From Ruminococcus sp. CAG:382 (lineage in GTDB: Bacteria; Bacillota; Clostridia; Oscillospirales; CAG-382): a stretch of 25,202 nt of DNA. Of this stretch, positions 15,496-23,274 are shown one piece after another (position 1 is the first letter of the stretch; each line of letters begins with the position of its first letter). The DNA is taken from contig FR892240.1 in assembly GCA_000433115.1 (NCBI GenBank), forward strand, positions 15,083-40,284, given 5' to 3'. The notes below the pieces were generated by a model. It was not told the origin of the DNA. It saw nothing but the letters and a program-made list of their open reading frames with translations, and ran no database searches. The translations under genes and the position numbers were made by a program.

Positions 15496-17408
15496 AACAG
15501 AAAAAGGATTTCCTGCATATTATAAACGACGTTGACGATAAGTACGTCGAAGAAGCGATGCCGCCCGACCGTTCCGGTGGCGGCAAAAGCAAACGCAGCA
15601 TCGGTCCGATGCTGACGAAATGGCTGTCCGTTGCAGCCTGCTTCGCGCTCGCCGTCGGAATTGCGTTTGTGACGATGAATCACAATCACAATGTGTTGCC
15701 GCCCGAAAGCTCCGATTGCGACGCCGCAAGCCGTAAAAGCACGGATACGTTCAGTCAGGGCGGCATTATGTCCGTCTCCGAACCCGAATACAGCGATGAA
15801 TTGTCTTTTCCGGAAATGAGCATCGCCGCATCCGTCGATGAATATCCGCCGGAGGATGTTTCGGGGAATTCTTCTGAAGAAGTATCGGAAGAAGTGTCCG
15901 GCGGTTTTTCGGAACCCGACGACGGACCACCCCCGCAAACCTCATACGATTTCACCGTGAAACTCTACACCTGGAGTGCCGATACGATCGAAGAGCTTCG
16001 TGAGGCGATTCGCAATACCGATATCGCCGGATATTTCCCGATAAGCTCCGCTTCCGTTGAAGAGGCGAATCACCACAAGATAAATGCACAGCGCTGCCTT
16101 GAATATATTGCGGAAAACGGAATGCTGCTGCCCTCGATTGCGGGTGCCGAATGCTCTTACAGAAAGCTTTACTATGACGGATATTTCAAGGATCAATATT
16201 ATATGTCGTATTCCTCACACTTCAATTACGGTCTTCCCGGAACGGTGTGGCATGCATATGTTTCCGTGTGCATACCCCGCTGTGCGCTGGATGACGGCGG
16301 CATTGGCTGTGTGCCGGATGACGAAGGTGCTGGCTATGCGCCGGGTGGCGGCGGCACGAAGCCTGACATATATGAACTGACGAAGATCGACGGCAGACGT
16401 ATCGGCGAGCTTGGCAGTGATGAGCTGCTTCATCACGGGATAGGCGAAGCGTATGAAACCCGTATGAATATTCTCGGCGAGGAGCGCGATGTCGTTTGTG
16501 CGACCTATTTGCCGACGAAAAACGATTCGTCATACAGAGTTGCGTTGAAATTCATATACGGCGGCTACGCCTTGATTTATTCGTTCAGGCTGGAACAAGG
16601 CGAGACTTCGTTCCCGTATGCGGACATGGCGTCAATGCTGGGCGGCGTTTTTTACGACGACATCGAACCGCCGCTTCCGCCGAAGGAAATCACAAGGCCG
16701 CTCACGGCGGAGGAGCTTGGACTCGCGCCCGGAGAAAAAAGCACGTATGTGAGTACATTCCGCACATACGGAGAGCTTGCGACATGGGCTGACTTCTTTG
16801 AAGTTGAAGACGTCACGGCTCTTTACGGCGAGGACTGCCCCGATGAGCTGTTGCTTGATATGCCGCTTAGCATAAGATGGCTCGGTGATCCCGAAAACGA
16901 CTACATCAGACCGGAGCTTTCGGGGACAGGATTTTATATCGATTCCGTTTCGGTCATCTACAATTATAAATTGGGTATGCGCACTCTTCATGCTCTGAGA
17001 GCGGAGAACGACGGCGAAATACCGGATTTCGTTGCGCTGACGCAGTACTACTATCTGAAAAACGGCGCGCTTGCTGAAATATACCGGCTCATGGGAGGCG
17101 ACGACGAGGAACTGCTTGCGGAATACTGCGGCAGACGCGAGGTGCTTGATGAGCTCGGCTTTGACTCTGCGGAGGTGAAGCATATGAAGATGCTTTCCGG
17201 AGAGGGAAAGGCGATCGTATTTGAAGGGCGCGGCGACGACGGAGTTGTTCATAAAGAAATATTCTATTCGTATATTTACAACAGATGCTTTGTGAGCTTT
17301 GCATATTCCTGCGCAGAGGAAAACGAGGCGGAAGCCGATGCGAGAATGCTGAAATTCCTTGCCGAGTCAAGAGATTTGCGACAGGAAGCATTCAACAATC
17401 CGGATTGA
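15492..17408 (+). CDS. Single-pass membrane protein, presumed anti-sigma factor/sensor
   Basis: This 638-residue protein has a short N-terminal cytoplasmic region (1-43) beginning KQKKDFLHIINDVDDKYVEEAM, of the type seen in membrane partners of Clostridia sigma factors. One transmembrane helix follows at about 44-62, then an acidic Ser/Pro/Glu-rich stalk (about 66-150) and a large extracytoplasmic region. That region seems to hold two related halves (about 150-395 and 398-630). A three-copy 9-residue repeat lies at 264-290. I recognise no enzyme motif. The ATGA overlap with the sigma gene supports an anti-sigma role: the small cytoplasmic end would hold the sigma factor while the exterior senses an envelope signal. 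That function is inference from arrangement. The gene ends 23 nt before the lipoprotein gene. Confidence 0.75.
   Translation: MKQKKDFLHIINDVDDKYVEEAMPPDRSGGGKSKRSIGPMLTKWLSVAACFALAVGIAFVTMNHNHNVLPPESSDCDAASRKSTDTFSQGGIMSVSEPEYSDELSFPEMSIAASVDEYPPEDVSGNSSEEVSEEVSGGFSEPDDGPPPQTSYDFTVKLYTWSADTIEELREAIRNTDIAGYFPISSASVEEANHHKINAQRCLEYIAENGMLLPSIAGAECSYRKLYYDGYFKDQYYMSYSSHFNYGLPGTVWHAYVSVCIPRCALDDGGIGCVPDDEGAGYAPGGGGTKPDIYELTKIDGRRIGELGSDELLHHGIGEAYETRMNILGEERDVVCATYLPTKNDSSYRVALKFIYGGYALIYSFRLEQGETSFPYADMASMLGGVFYDDIEPPLPPKEITRPLTAEELGLAPGEKSTYVSTFRTYGELATWADFFEVEDVTALYGEDCPDELLLDMPLSIRWLGDPENDYIRPELSGTGFYIDSVSVIYNYKLGMRTLHALRAENDGEIPDFVALTQYYYLKNGALAEIYRLMGGDDEELLAEYCGRREVLDELGFDSAEVKHMKMLSGEGKAIVFEGRGDDGVVHKEIFYSYIYNRCFVSFAYSCAEENEAEADARMLKFLAESRDLRQEAFNNPD
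16281..16361 (+). repeat. Degenerate 27-bp tandem repeat, three copies, inside the membrane protein gene
   Basis: Three in-frame 27-bp units encode CALDDGGIG, CVPDDEGAG and YAPGGGGTK. They form a Gly/Asp-rich loop in the extracytoplasmic domain. The unit length is a multiple of three, so copy-number change would keep the frame. Confidence 0.7.
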
Positions 17409-17431
17409 CGCAAATAAAGAAAGGCAATACA

Positions 17432-18424
17432 ATGAAAATGAAAAAGACAATTACGGTTTTACTGATAGCGGCGATTGCCGCGGCATCGCTTGCGGGCTGC
17501 GGAAGAAACGGCGAAAACGCGTCGTCAGATCCGCCGCAGAGCGAAAACAGCAGCAGAACGGAGATATCTGCCCCCGGCGAATCGTCAAATGAGCCGACAT
17601 CGGAGCCGGAGGTGCAGCTTCCGGCATCGGAAACGCTGAGCAAATATTTTGACAAGATTGTTTCGGAGCATCCCGACGCGGAGGGCGCACAGCTTGCAAA
17701 CTACTTCGTGATGCACCCGTTCCTTGATACGTCGCTCTGTGAGCAGGCAACGTGGAATTACATGAAATTCCTTCAGCCCACAACGGGCTTCAGGGAGGGC
17801 GCGGAGCTTCCCGAATATAAGCATTTCACGCAGATCGATTGCTCTGAACTCGGTTCGCCGTTTGTATGCTACATATTTGAGCTGAACGAGGGTGCCGACG
17901 CCGAGTCGTTCATAACTGCGGCGCGTGAAAATGCGGACGGCGGCTTCGCTTCGGAACAGTATATTTCGGGTACGGGCAAATGGGTGTTCTTCGTCTCCTG
18001 CGGCGATGATATCCGCAAAAACGCTCCCGCAACGGACGAGCTTACCGCAATACAGATCATGAAGCGCGTACGCGCGGAAGCGGGGCTTTCGATGAGTATA
18101 AAAACTGAAAGCGTTTCGGGCGACGACCGCGGATATTTCTTCGGGATAAAGGAAAATGCCGCGCTTGTTGATGATAGCGGCGTGGTCTGCGAACCAGATA
18201 TTATGGGCAGCGCGTTTTCGGTCGTCATTGTGAAGGTCAAAAACAGCGGTGATGTCGAAAAGGTGCGCTCCGAAATGGAGAAAGGACTTGATCCCGGAAA
18301 AGCGATATGCATGATTGCGGACGCGGCGTGCGCCGTCGCCAAGGGCGATTACATCATCGGCGTTATCGGAACCGAGGACGACTGCAAGACGATTCCCGAA
18401 ATTTTTGCCAATATCGTGAAATGA
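17432..18424 (+). CDS. Lipoprotein of the sigma-factor operon (DUF4358-like)
   Basis: This 330-residue secreted lipoprotein has a basic N-terminus, a hydrophobic core and a lipobox LAGC with the lipidated cysteine at residue 23. A Ser/Glu/Pro-rich linker (24-66) is followed by what look like two divergent copies of one domain (about 67-200 and 203-330). The second includes SVVIVKVKNSGDVEKVRSEM and GDYIIGVIG, which recall the DUF4358 family of Clostridia lipoproteins of unknown function. The ATG at 17432 has AAAGG seven nucleotides upstream; an open frame further upstream overlaps the preceding gene and has no ribosome site. As the third gene of the operon it may modulate or be an output of the sigma/anti-sigma pair. 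The family link is by eye and tentative. Confidence 0.75.
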   Translation: MKMKKTITVLLIAAIAAASLAGCGRNGENASSDPPQSENSSRTEISAPGESSNEPTSEPEVQLPASETLSKYFDKIVSEHPDAEGAQLANYFVMHPFLDTSLCEQATWNYMKFLQPTTGFREGAELPEYKHFTQIDCSELGSPFVCYIFELNEGADAESFITAARENADGGFASEQYISGTGKWVFFVSCGDDIRKNAPATDELTAIQIMKRVRAEAGLSMSIKTESVSGDDRGYFFGIKENAALVDDSGVVCEPDIMGSAFSVVIVKVKNSGDVEKVRSEMEKGLDPGKAICMIADAACAVAKGDYIIGVIGTEDDCKTIPEIFANIVK

Positions 18425-18435
18425 AGTATACCCGG

Positions 18436-18481
18436 AAGTATTTCCGCTGTTTATGCATACGGCGGAAATACTTTTTTATTT
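18436..18481 (+). terminator. Terminator of the sigma-factor operon
   Basis: A perfect 12-bp stem, AAGTATTTCCGC (18436-18447) with GCGGAAATACTT (18462-18473), is followed by TTTTATTT. It begins 11 nt after the lipoprotein stop codon. Confidence 0.9.
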
Positions 18482-18539
18482 GCGGGATATATCGTCGTAA
18501 TGCACAAATTGCGAACTGATTTATTGTGGAAAATGCCGA

Positions 18540-18568
18540 TTGACGACGGGTGATGTATATGGTAGAAT
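18540..18568 (+). promoter_or_regulatory. Sigma-A promoter upstream of the leader ORF and second lipoprotein
   Basis: TTGACG (18540-18545) and TAGAAT (18563-18568) have a 17-bp spacer, each one base from consensus. Initiation near 18575 gives an unusually long leader of about 180 nt before the lipoprotein gene at 18755. Confidence 0.8.
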
Positions 18569-18631
18569 GGTGTCGGAGGAAAAATAAACCAAAAAGCTGA
18601 TTTGTGCGATACGGAAGGAGGAGAACGAGTT

Positions 18632-18715
18632 ATGCACAACCGGATATTCCGTCGGTGCGACGTTAAACCGGATATTGCAGGCGGCTGCATGACCCGATAT
18701 CAGCCGTCTGCGTGA
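18632..18715 (+). CDS. Possible 27-residue leader peptide
   Basis: An ATG at 18632, ten nucleotides after a strong AGGAGG-type site (about 18615-18622), opens a 27-codon frame ending in TGA at 18713. The product begins MHNRIFRRCDVKPD, is basic, and has two cysteines. An 11-bp direct repeat (AACCGGATATT at 18638 and 18666) lies within it. A strong stem pairs GCAGGCGGCTG (18677-18687) with CAGCCGTCTGC (18701-18711), ending just before the stop codon. A smaller hairpin, TGCAG/CTGCA (18676-18689), is incompatible with that stem. The layout is like a translated leader controlling the lipoprotein gene 39 nt downstream, but it may equally be a chance frame across a structured leader RNA. Confidence 0.35.
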   Translation: MHNRIFRRCDVKPDIAGGCMTRYQPSA

Positions 18716-18754
18716 ATTGTCCGTTCGGGGATTTTCAAACAGGAGAAAAACATC

Positions 18755-19915
18755 ATGAAAAAGACAATAATCATCCTTTTGATTTTATCAATATGCGTTG
18801 CATTATTTGCCTGCAACAGGCTCGAAAACGACGAAAGCAGTAGTGACAGTGACGTTCCAAAAAAAGAAGGCACTTTGATTGCAGATGACAGCTCCGCTGA
18901 AGAAAGCGTTGCTGTCGATGAATCATCCGAAATTCCGGCAGATCCGGAAAATGTACCTCTTTCTCAGTATATGTCCATGGACAAAAATACTGTTGTGGCA
19001 TATGCGGAATCGCTTATCGCGATGGTAAACAGAAACATTACGGAAATACCGGAGGATTTCTTTTATCCTAAGACCGATAACGACTTCCCGTCTGCGGACG
19101 ATCCCCTTTTCGCAAAGATGCGCAGCAACATCGATTACTATATGAAAGCGGCGGGGGAATATGGTATTTTCCGATACGATTATCTGGATGAAACGGAAAG
19201 CGATGACAACCAGGTAATGGATGAGCTGCAAAGTGAAAATGAAGACTTTGAGCTGATGCTTGGCAAGTATAAAGCCAGTCTTGAAAACCGTGATTATGAT
19301 GATGCTCGCGGTTTGCTTGTCAGGGTACGGAACTATTACCGACAAGTCGAAGATGCGGTAGCTTCGCAAATTGTCTTCTCGGCGCGCACGATTGCTCAGG
19401 ATGATACAGTTCTCCGAAGCATACCGACCTATCATCCCCGAAAATATACGGAGTCAGTCCCGTACAACTACATTAACAATGAAAAGAATTCTGATTGGGC
19501 GCGGATGGCAATCGATTGGTTCTACGGCTATACAAGCCTGACAGGCAGTAGGGGTGACGGCTATGCTGCAGCGGTTTATCCGTACGGAATTCTTTCAGTG
19601 TGCCGTTATCCGAAGTCGTATGACGTATTCGACGATCACATTATGATTGAAACCACTCTGCCGATACTTGATATGAACCTTCAATCGGCAGCAGGAGAGA
19701 CCACGATTCCATTTGATCCTACCGGTGATTGCTACGGTAGTTTCTGCCGTTTCCGTGTGCGTCCGAACTGTGCGTTCGACAGCGCGGAAATACTGCCGAT
19801 CGACGAGGAGAACGAGGAGGTCACGTTCGTTCTCTATGACGAAAACGGCGACGAGATCAAGCGTATCACCTTCAACTACATGACCTACGTTTTCCGCGAG
19901 ACTTATCCTGCATAA
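18755..19915 (+). CDS. Putative lipoprotein of unknown function
   Basis: This 386-residue protein has a signal peptide (KK then a hydrophobic stretch) and a lipobox LFAC with the cysteine at residue 20. An acidic Ser/Asp/Glu-rich linker (about 22-63) leads to a mainly hydrophilic body. I recognise no domain. The middle (about 75-225) looks helical, and the last third is rich in strands and aromatic residues (WFYGYTSL, PYGILSVCRYPKSYDVF, DCYGSFCRFRVRPNC). Three cysteines in this part could form disulfides outside the cell. AGGAG (18741-18745) precedes the ATG. It has its own promoter and terminator, immediately after the sigma-factor operon, and is the same general type of surface lipoprotein as 17432-18424, though the sequences are not obviously related. 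Confidence 0.72.
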   Translation: MKKTIIILLILSICVALFACNRLENDESSSDSDVPKKEGTLIADDSSAEESVAVDESSEIPADPENVPLSQYMSMDKNTVVAYAESLIAMVNRNITEIPEDFFYPKTDNDFPSADDPLFAKMRSNIDYYMKAAGEYGIFRYDYLDETESDDNQVMDELQSENEDFELMLGKYKASLENRDYDDARGLLVRVRNYYRQVEDAVASQIVFSARTIAQDDTVLRSIPTYHPRKYTESVPYNYINNEKNSDWARMAIDWFYGYTSLTGSRGDGYAAAVYPYGILSVCRYPKSYDVFDDHIMIETTLPILDMNLQSAAGETTIPFDPTGDCYGSFCRFRVRPNCAFDSAEILPIDEENEEVTFVLYDENGDEIKRITFNYMTYVFRETYPA

Positions 19916-19950
19916 TAGTTCAGGTACAAGTCAAAAGCAATATTAAATAC

Positions 19951-19990
19951 GGCGTTTCCTTCGGAGTGTGTCCGGCGGAAACGCCTTTTT
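19951..19990 (+). terminator. Terminator of the second lipoprotein gene
   Basis: GGCGTTTCC (19951-19959) pairs with GGAAACGCC (19977-19985), with additional CGGA/TCCG pairing inside, followed by TTTTT (19986-19990). Confidence 0.85.
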
Positions 19991-20055
19991 GCGTCCGGAT
20001 AATTGCGCGGCGACTGCGGCAGACGATTTCCGAACGATGTGCGATACATTCTTTG

Positions 20056-20082
20056 TCGAAAAATATTTATCGTTTTTCGATA
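20056..20082. promoter_or_regulatory. Overlapping dyads upstream of the DUF2975 operon promoter
   Basis: TCGAAAAA (20056-20063) is inverted as TTTTTCGA (20073-20080), and TATCG/CGATA (20068-20072 with 20078-20082) forms a second dyad. They end 8 bp upstream of the -35 hexamer, where an activator or autoregulator could bind. The small XRE-type protein of the same operon is a candidate. The function is inferred from position only. Confidence 0.4.
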
Positions 20083-20090
20083 AAAACATA

Positions 20091-20119
20091 TTGACAAACG
20101 GAGGGAGGTGTGATATACT
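20091..20119 (+). promoter_or_regulatory. Sigma-A promoter of the DUF2975-HTH operon
   Basis: TTGACA (20091-20096), 17 bp, TATACT (20114-20119); initiation is expected near 20126, about 20 nt before the first start codon. Confidence 0.9.
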
Positions 20120-20144
20120 GCGGTCAATGAAAGGAGAGAATTCA

Positions 20145-20600
20145 ATGCCGAAAATATCTTCAAAGCTGTCGACGACACTTTCGATGCTTCTCTGCGGAGC
20201 ACTTGCCGCGGTAATCGCCGTGATATGCTTCCGTATGCCCGAATGGCTGGGCTGGCTGCTTTTTGTCTTTGGAAAACCGTCGGAGGTGTTTGTCCCGACG
20301 CTGTGTACCGTTTATTTCACCGCACTGATCGCATACGGCGCAATCGCACTGCTTTTTGTCCTGCTTTGCAGAATACGTCGCGGAGAGGTTTTCACCTCCG
20401 GAAATGTGTCCTGCCTGCGTGCGTTGTCGTGGCTCTGCCTTTGTGCCGCGGCTTGCTATGCGGCGCTGTCCGTTTGGTTTATCGCCGTCGCGCCGATCAT
20501 CGCGTTCGCTTGTGCATTCATGGGCGCAATACTCCGCGTTGTCAAAAACGCATTTGAAAAAGCCGTCGAGCTCAAGGCGGAAAACGATTTGACGGTCTGA
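20145..20600 (+). CDS. DUF2975 family membrane protein
   Basis: This 151-residue protein has four hydrophobic segments (about 13-30, 46-75, 93-112, 113-130). The family signature is clear: RRGEVFTSGNVSCLRALSWLC in the middle, and RVVKNAFEKAVELKAENDLTV at the C-terminus, a near-canonical DUF2975 ending. These proteins, such as Bacillus YoaS, are usually encoded next to a small HTH protein, as here, but their function is unknown. The ATG at 20145 has AAGGAG (20131-20136) upstream; a longer frame upstream would cross the promoter. The HTH gene starts 9 nt after its stop. Confidence 0.88.
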   Translation: MPKISSKLSTTLSMLLCGALAAVIAVICFRMPEWLGWLLFVFGKPSEVFVPTLCTVYFTALIAYGAIALLFVLLCRIRRGEVFTSGNVSCLRALSWLCLCAAACYAALSVWFIAVAPIIAFACAFMGAILRVVKNAFEKAVELKAENDLTV

Positions 20601-20609
20601 GGTGGCGGT

Positions 20610-20834
20610 ATGATAGTTGTCAATCTCGATGTCATGATGGCAAAGCGCAAAATGTCTCTCGGCGAGCTTTGCGACAGGGTGGGCATAACCGCCGCGAATA
20701 TGTCGATCCTCAAAAACAACAGGGCGAAAGCCATTCGATTTTCGACTCTGGACGCGATCTGCCGCGTACTTGACTGCGATGTGGCGGATATACTTGAATT
20801 TGATCCCGAAAAGGAGGAAGAACACAATGGATAA
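20610..20834 (+). CDS. Small XRE-type helix-turn-helix regulator (YozG-like)
   Basis: This 74-residue DNA-binding protein consists almost only of a Cro/CI-type HTH domain: VNLDVMMAKRKMSLGELCDRVGITAANMSILKNNRAKAIRFS, with the recognition helix around residues 26-37. The C-terminal CRVLDCDVADILEF is the standard end of the HTH_26 group. It is conserved as the partner of DUF2975 proteins. It probably regulates its own operon, and the dyads at 20056-20082 are a possible target. It overlaps the next gene by 8 nt, so translation is coupled. A GAGGTGG site precedes the ATG. Confidence 0.92.
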   Translation: MIVVNLDVMMAKRKMSLGELCDRVGITAANMSILKNNRAKAIRFSTLDAICRVLDCDVADILEFDPEKEEEHNG

Positions 20835-22326
20835 CACAGTGAATTTCTCCGAAACGCCGCAACCGAAGCGCGAATATACCCGACGTGACGGTGTTATGGC
20901 GTGGCTGACGGTGGCACTGTTTGCCTGCTTCTTTGATGCGGTACTCAATTCGAACCTGGGGCTTTGCTCCTCGCTGTTCATGCTCGCGCTGTACGGCATG
21001 AGCGCCGTTTATCTCAGAAAATCGGGAGTGGCGCTTAAAAACATGCTGTTTCTTCCGGTGGTCGGGTGTATGCTTTCGGCTTCGTTTTTCTTCACCGATA
21101 ACACGACCGCAAAGCTGCTTGTTTTCTGCTTCGACGTGTTGATATACGCGTTGTGGCTGCTTTACGCAAGCGGCAACGCCGCAGACCCGGATTTCGACAC
21201 ACTGTGGTACGACAGTCTCAAGGCGCTGTTCGTCATGCCGTTTTCGTCGCTTTATGCAATCTTTTTTGCTATGTGCCGCAGTAAAAACGGCAAAAGCAGG
21301 GCAAAGCTCGCGCTGTGGGTTTTCCTCGGCGTGCTCCTTGCCGTGATCCCGACCGTCATCGTCACCGGGCTGCTCATCAGTGCGGACGTAGGATTCGGGG
21401 CTCTTGTCGGGAAACTTGGCGACAGGCTTCCGGAAACGGTTTCGGATGTGTTTGTGCGGCTGTTTTTCTGTGTATCTCTGTCGGCGCTCACATTCGGCTC
21501 ACTCCGGTCAAATGTGCTTCGGCTTTATCCGAGGTCGCTCTGCCGGGAAAGCATTGAGCTTCACCGCGAGCGCCGCGCCGCATTGCCCGCCGCATTGGTT
21601 TACACCGCCGCGACGCCGATGCTGATCGTGTATCTCGTGTTTTTTGCGACGCAGTTTGCATATTTCACATCGGCATTCGCATCGCTTTTACCGTCCGGCG
21701 TGGATAACTATGCCGAATTTGCCCGCCGCGGTTTCTTCGAGCTGTGCGCCGTCAGCGTCATAAATGCGGTCGTCATGCTCTGCGTTTCGTCGTTTGCAAA
21801 GCGGAATGGCGGAGAAAAGCCGCTCGGCGCAAGGATCTTCTGCGTCGTGTATGCCGTCGCTTCGCTTTGCTTCACGGGAATTGCTATATCAAAAATGCTT
21901 CTTTATATCACCAAATTCGGCCTGACGCGTCTGAGAGTATACACCACCGTGTTCATAGTGATGCTGGCAGTGCTGTTCGTGCTTGCGGTTATACGTCAGC
22001 TTGTGCGCAGCTTCCCGTTCATGAAATGTGCGGTTGTCACCGTTTCGCTGTTTTCGCTGTTGTTTGCCTTCGGGCGCTTCGACGGCTTCATCGCCGATTA
22101 CAACGTTTCGGCGTATCTTGACGGCAGACTTGAAAGCATCGATACCGACGCACTTGCGGAGCTTTCCTGCGATGCGTATCCTGCGGTCAGGCGGCTCGCC
22201 GACGAGGCAGCCGACCCTGTGGTCGCAAAAAATGCAATGGCTGTAAGAAAAGCATTTGAGCTGAAAGCAAAAACGCGCCGCAGCTGCGACGCAAATATAA
22301 GCGTTATTCAAATAAAAGGAGAATGA
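20827..22326 (+). CDS. Polytopic membrane protein, DUF4153/DUF4173-like
   Basis: This 499-residue protein has about 11-12 hydrophobic segments, starting near residue 23. The region from about 310 to 425 matches the pattern I associate with DUF4173/DUF4153: YAEFARRGFFELCAVSVINAVV, then AISKMLLYITKFGLTRLRVY, then IADYNVSAYLDGRL. The C-terminal 90 residues are soluble and helical. The function is unknown. The ATG at 20827 is preceded by AAGGAGG (20812-20818) inside the HTH gene; frames extending further upstream are unsupported. It is the third gene of the DUF2975 operon and lies 3 nt before the lipoprotein gene. Family assignment is by pattern recognition, not alignment. Confidence 0.78.
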   Translation: MDNTVNFSETPQPKREYTRRDGVMAWLTVALFACFFDAVLNSNLGLCSSLFMLALYGMSAVYLRKSGVALKNMLFLPVVGCMLSASFFFTDNTTAKLLVFCFDVLIYALWLLYASGNAADPDFDTLWYDSLKALFVMPFSSLYAIFFAMCRSKNGKSRAKLALWVFLGVLLAVIPTVIVTGLLISADVGFGALVGKLGDRLPETVSDVFVRLFFCVSLSALTFGSLRSNVLRLYPRSLCRESIELHRERRAALPAALVYTAATPMLIVYLVFFATQFAYFTSAFASLLPSGVDNYAEFARRGFFELCAVSVINAVVMLCVSSFAKRNGGEKPLGARIFCVVYAVASLCFTGIAISKMLLYITKFGLTRLRVYTTVFIVMLAVLFVLAVIRQLVRSFPFMKCAVVTVSLFSLLFAFGRFDGFIADYNVSAYLDGRLESIDTDALAELSCDAYPAVRRLADEAADPVVAKNAMAVRKAFELKAKTRRSCDANISVIQIKGE

Positions 22327-22329
22327 ATT

Positions 22330-22722
22330 ATGAGAAAGGCACTGATTTTTATTCTGACGGCAATCATGCTGTTAATGACCGCCTGCTCATCCGGCGGCGA
22401 CAAAATAAAGCTCACCGGCGGGTATGTCATATGGAAAACGGACAGCCGCACTGTGATCTGCGGCAGGGACAATGACGGAGTTGTCGAAAACGTCGTCGGC
22501 GATTATGTTACTGAATACCGCTATGGCGACCGCTATATTTTCGTGAAGTGCGCCGATGTACCCGAAGATCCCGAAAAGCAGATTGATTTTTCGGCTGTGA
22601 CATATTACATCATCGACACCGCGGACGGTAAAACGCAGGGACCCCTTGACGAAAAGGTATTTGACGAGGTCTGCACACGTATCGAAGCAAAAAATATGAC
22701 CGATTGGCGGAAAACGAAATAA
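22330..22722 (+). CDS. Small lipoprotein (possibly DUF3997-like)
   Basis: This 130-residue protein has a lipobox MTAC (cysteine at residue 19) and a short body: GGYVIWKTDSRTVICG, VVENVVGDYVTEYRYGDRYIFVKC, then VTYYIIDTADGKTQGPLDEKVFDEVC. The order, a self-describing strand pattern ending in a YWIID..GPL.E.F segment, recalls the DUF3997 family of Firmicutes lipoproteins of unknown function; the match is tentative. AAAGGAG (22316-22322) overlaps the end of the preceding gene. It is the last gene of the operon and is followed by a strong terminator. Confidence 0.75.
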   Translation: MRKALIFILTAIMLLMTACSSGGDKIKLTGGYVIWKTDSRTVICGRDNDGVVENVVGDYVTEYRYGDRYIFVKCADVPEDPEKQIDFSAVTYYIIDTADGKTQGPLDEKVFDEVCTRIEAKNMTDWRKTK

Positions 22723-22727
22723 GAAAT

Positions 22728-22769
22728 AAAAAAGCGGGATGTGAAAGGCAATGTTCACATCCCGTTTTT
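22728..22769 (+). terminator. Bidirectional terminator between convergent operons
   Basis: A perfect 11-bp stem, CGGGATGTGAA (22735-22745) with TTCACATCCCG (22754-22764), is flanked by AAAAAA and TTTTT. It serves the lipoprotein operon on + and can stop ybaK transcription on -. Confidence 0.9.
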
Positions 22770-22803
22770 CAGGCAGAACCTCTCGGATCGGGCGGTTCTG
22801 TTT

Positions 22804-23274
22804 TTATTCAATTATGTCGGCACACTGAAGATGTATGAGCTTTTTCAGATCGTCAAGCGACATTTCGACCTGCCAGCCGATCTTTCCGCCGCTGAAACAG
22901 AAGGTCGGCAGAGATTCTGCGGTGTAATGCACGGTGGTGGTGAAGAATTTCTTCATGCCGATCGGGGAACAGCCGCCGTGAATATATCCGGTCAGGGGGA
23001 GCAGATCCTTTGATTTAAGCATTTCCATGGACTTTTCGCCCACAGCCTTCGCCGCCTTTTTCAGGTCAAGTTCCTCCTTCACGGGAATCACGAAAACATA
23101 GTGATTTCCCGTTTTGCCGGTGCATACGAGTGTCTTGAACACCTTTTCCGGGTCCTCACCCATCGCCGCGGCAACATCCACGCCGCTCACAGCGTCGGTG
23201 TCGCCGTAATAATGGCTGACATAGGGCAGTTTTTTCTGTTCGATTATTCTCATTACGTTTGTTTTTTCAAGCAT
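22804..23274 (-). CDS. ybaK: YbaK/EbsC-family Cys-tRNA(Pro)/Cys-tRNA(Cys) deacylase
   Basis: This 156-residue editing enzyme hydrolyses cysteine wrongly attached to tRNA-Pro by prolyl-tRNA synthetase. Family landmarks are the N-terminal EKTNVMRIIEQKKLPY, VFKTLV with the conserved lysine at residue 47, and GGCSPIGMKKFF (100-111), the GGxSPxG region of the active site. Length is normal. The ATG at 23274 is favoured over ATG 23283 because AAAGG (23284-23288 on the minus strand) lies nine nucleotides upstream of the first and directly abuts the second. It overlaps the end of yigZ by 8 nt, so lysC, yigZ and ybaK form one transcript. Confidence 0.92.
   Translation of the reverse strand: MLEKTNVMRIIEQKKLPYVSHYYGDTDAVSGVDVAAAMGEDPEKVFKTLVCTGKTGNHYVFVIPVKEELDLKKAAKAVGEKSMEMLKSKDLLPLTGYIHGGCSPIGMKKFFTTTVHYTAESLPTFCFSGGKIGWQVEMSLDDLKKLIHLQCADIIE

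Noticed and set aside
20160..20999. 279-codon minus-strand frame across the DUF2975 and HTH genes
   Set aside because: It is antisense to three well-supported genes with promoter and ribosome sites on the plus strand.
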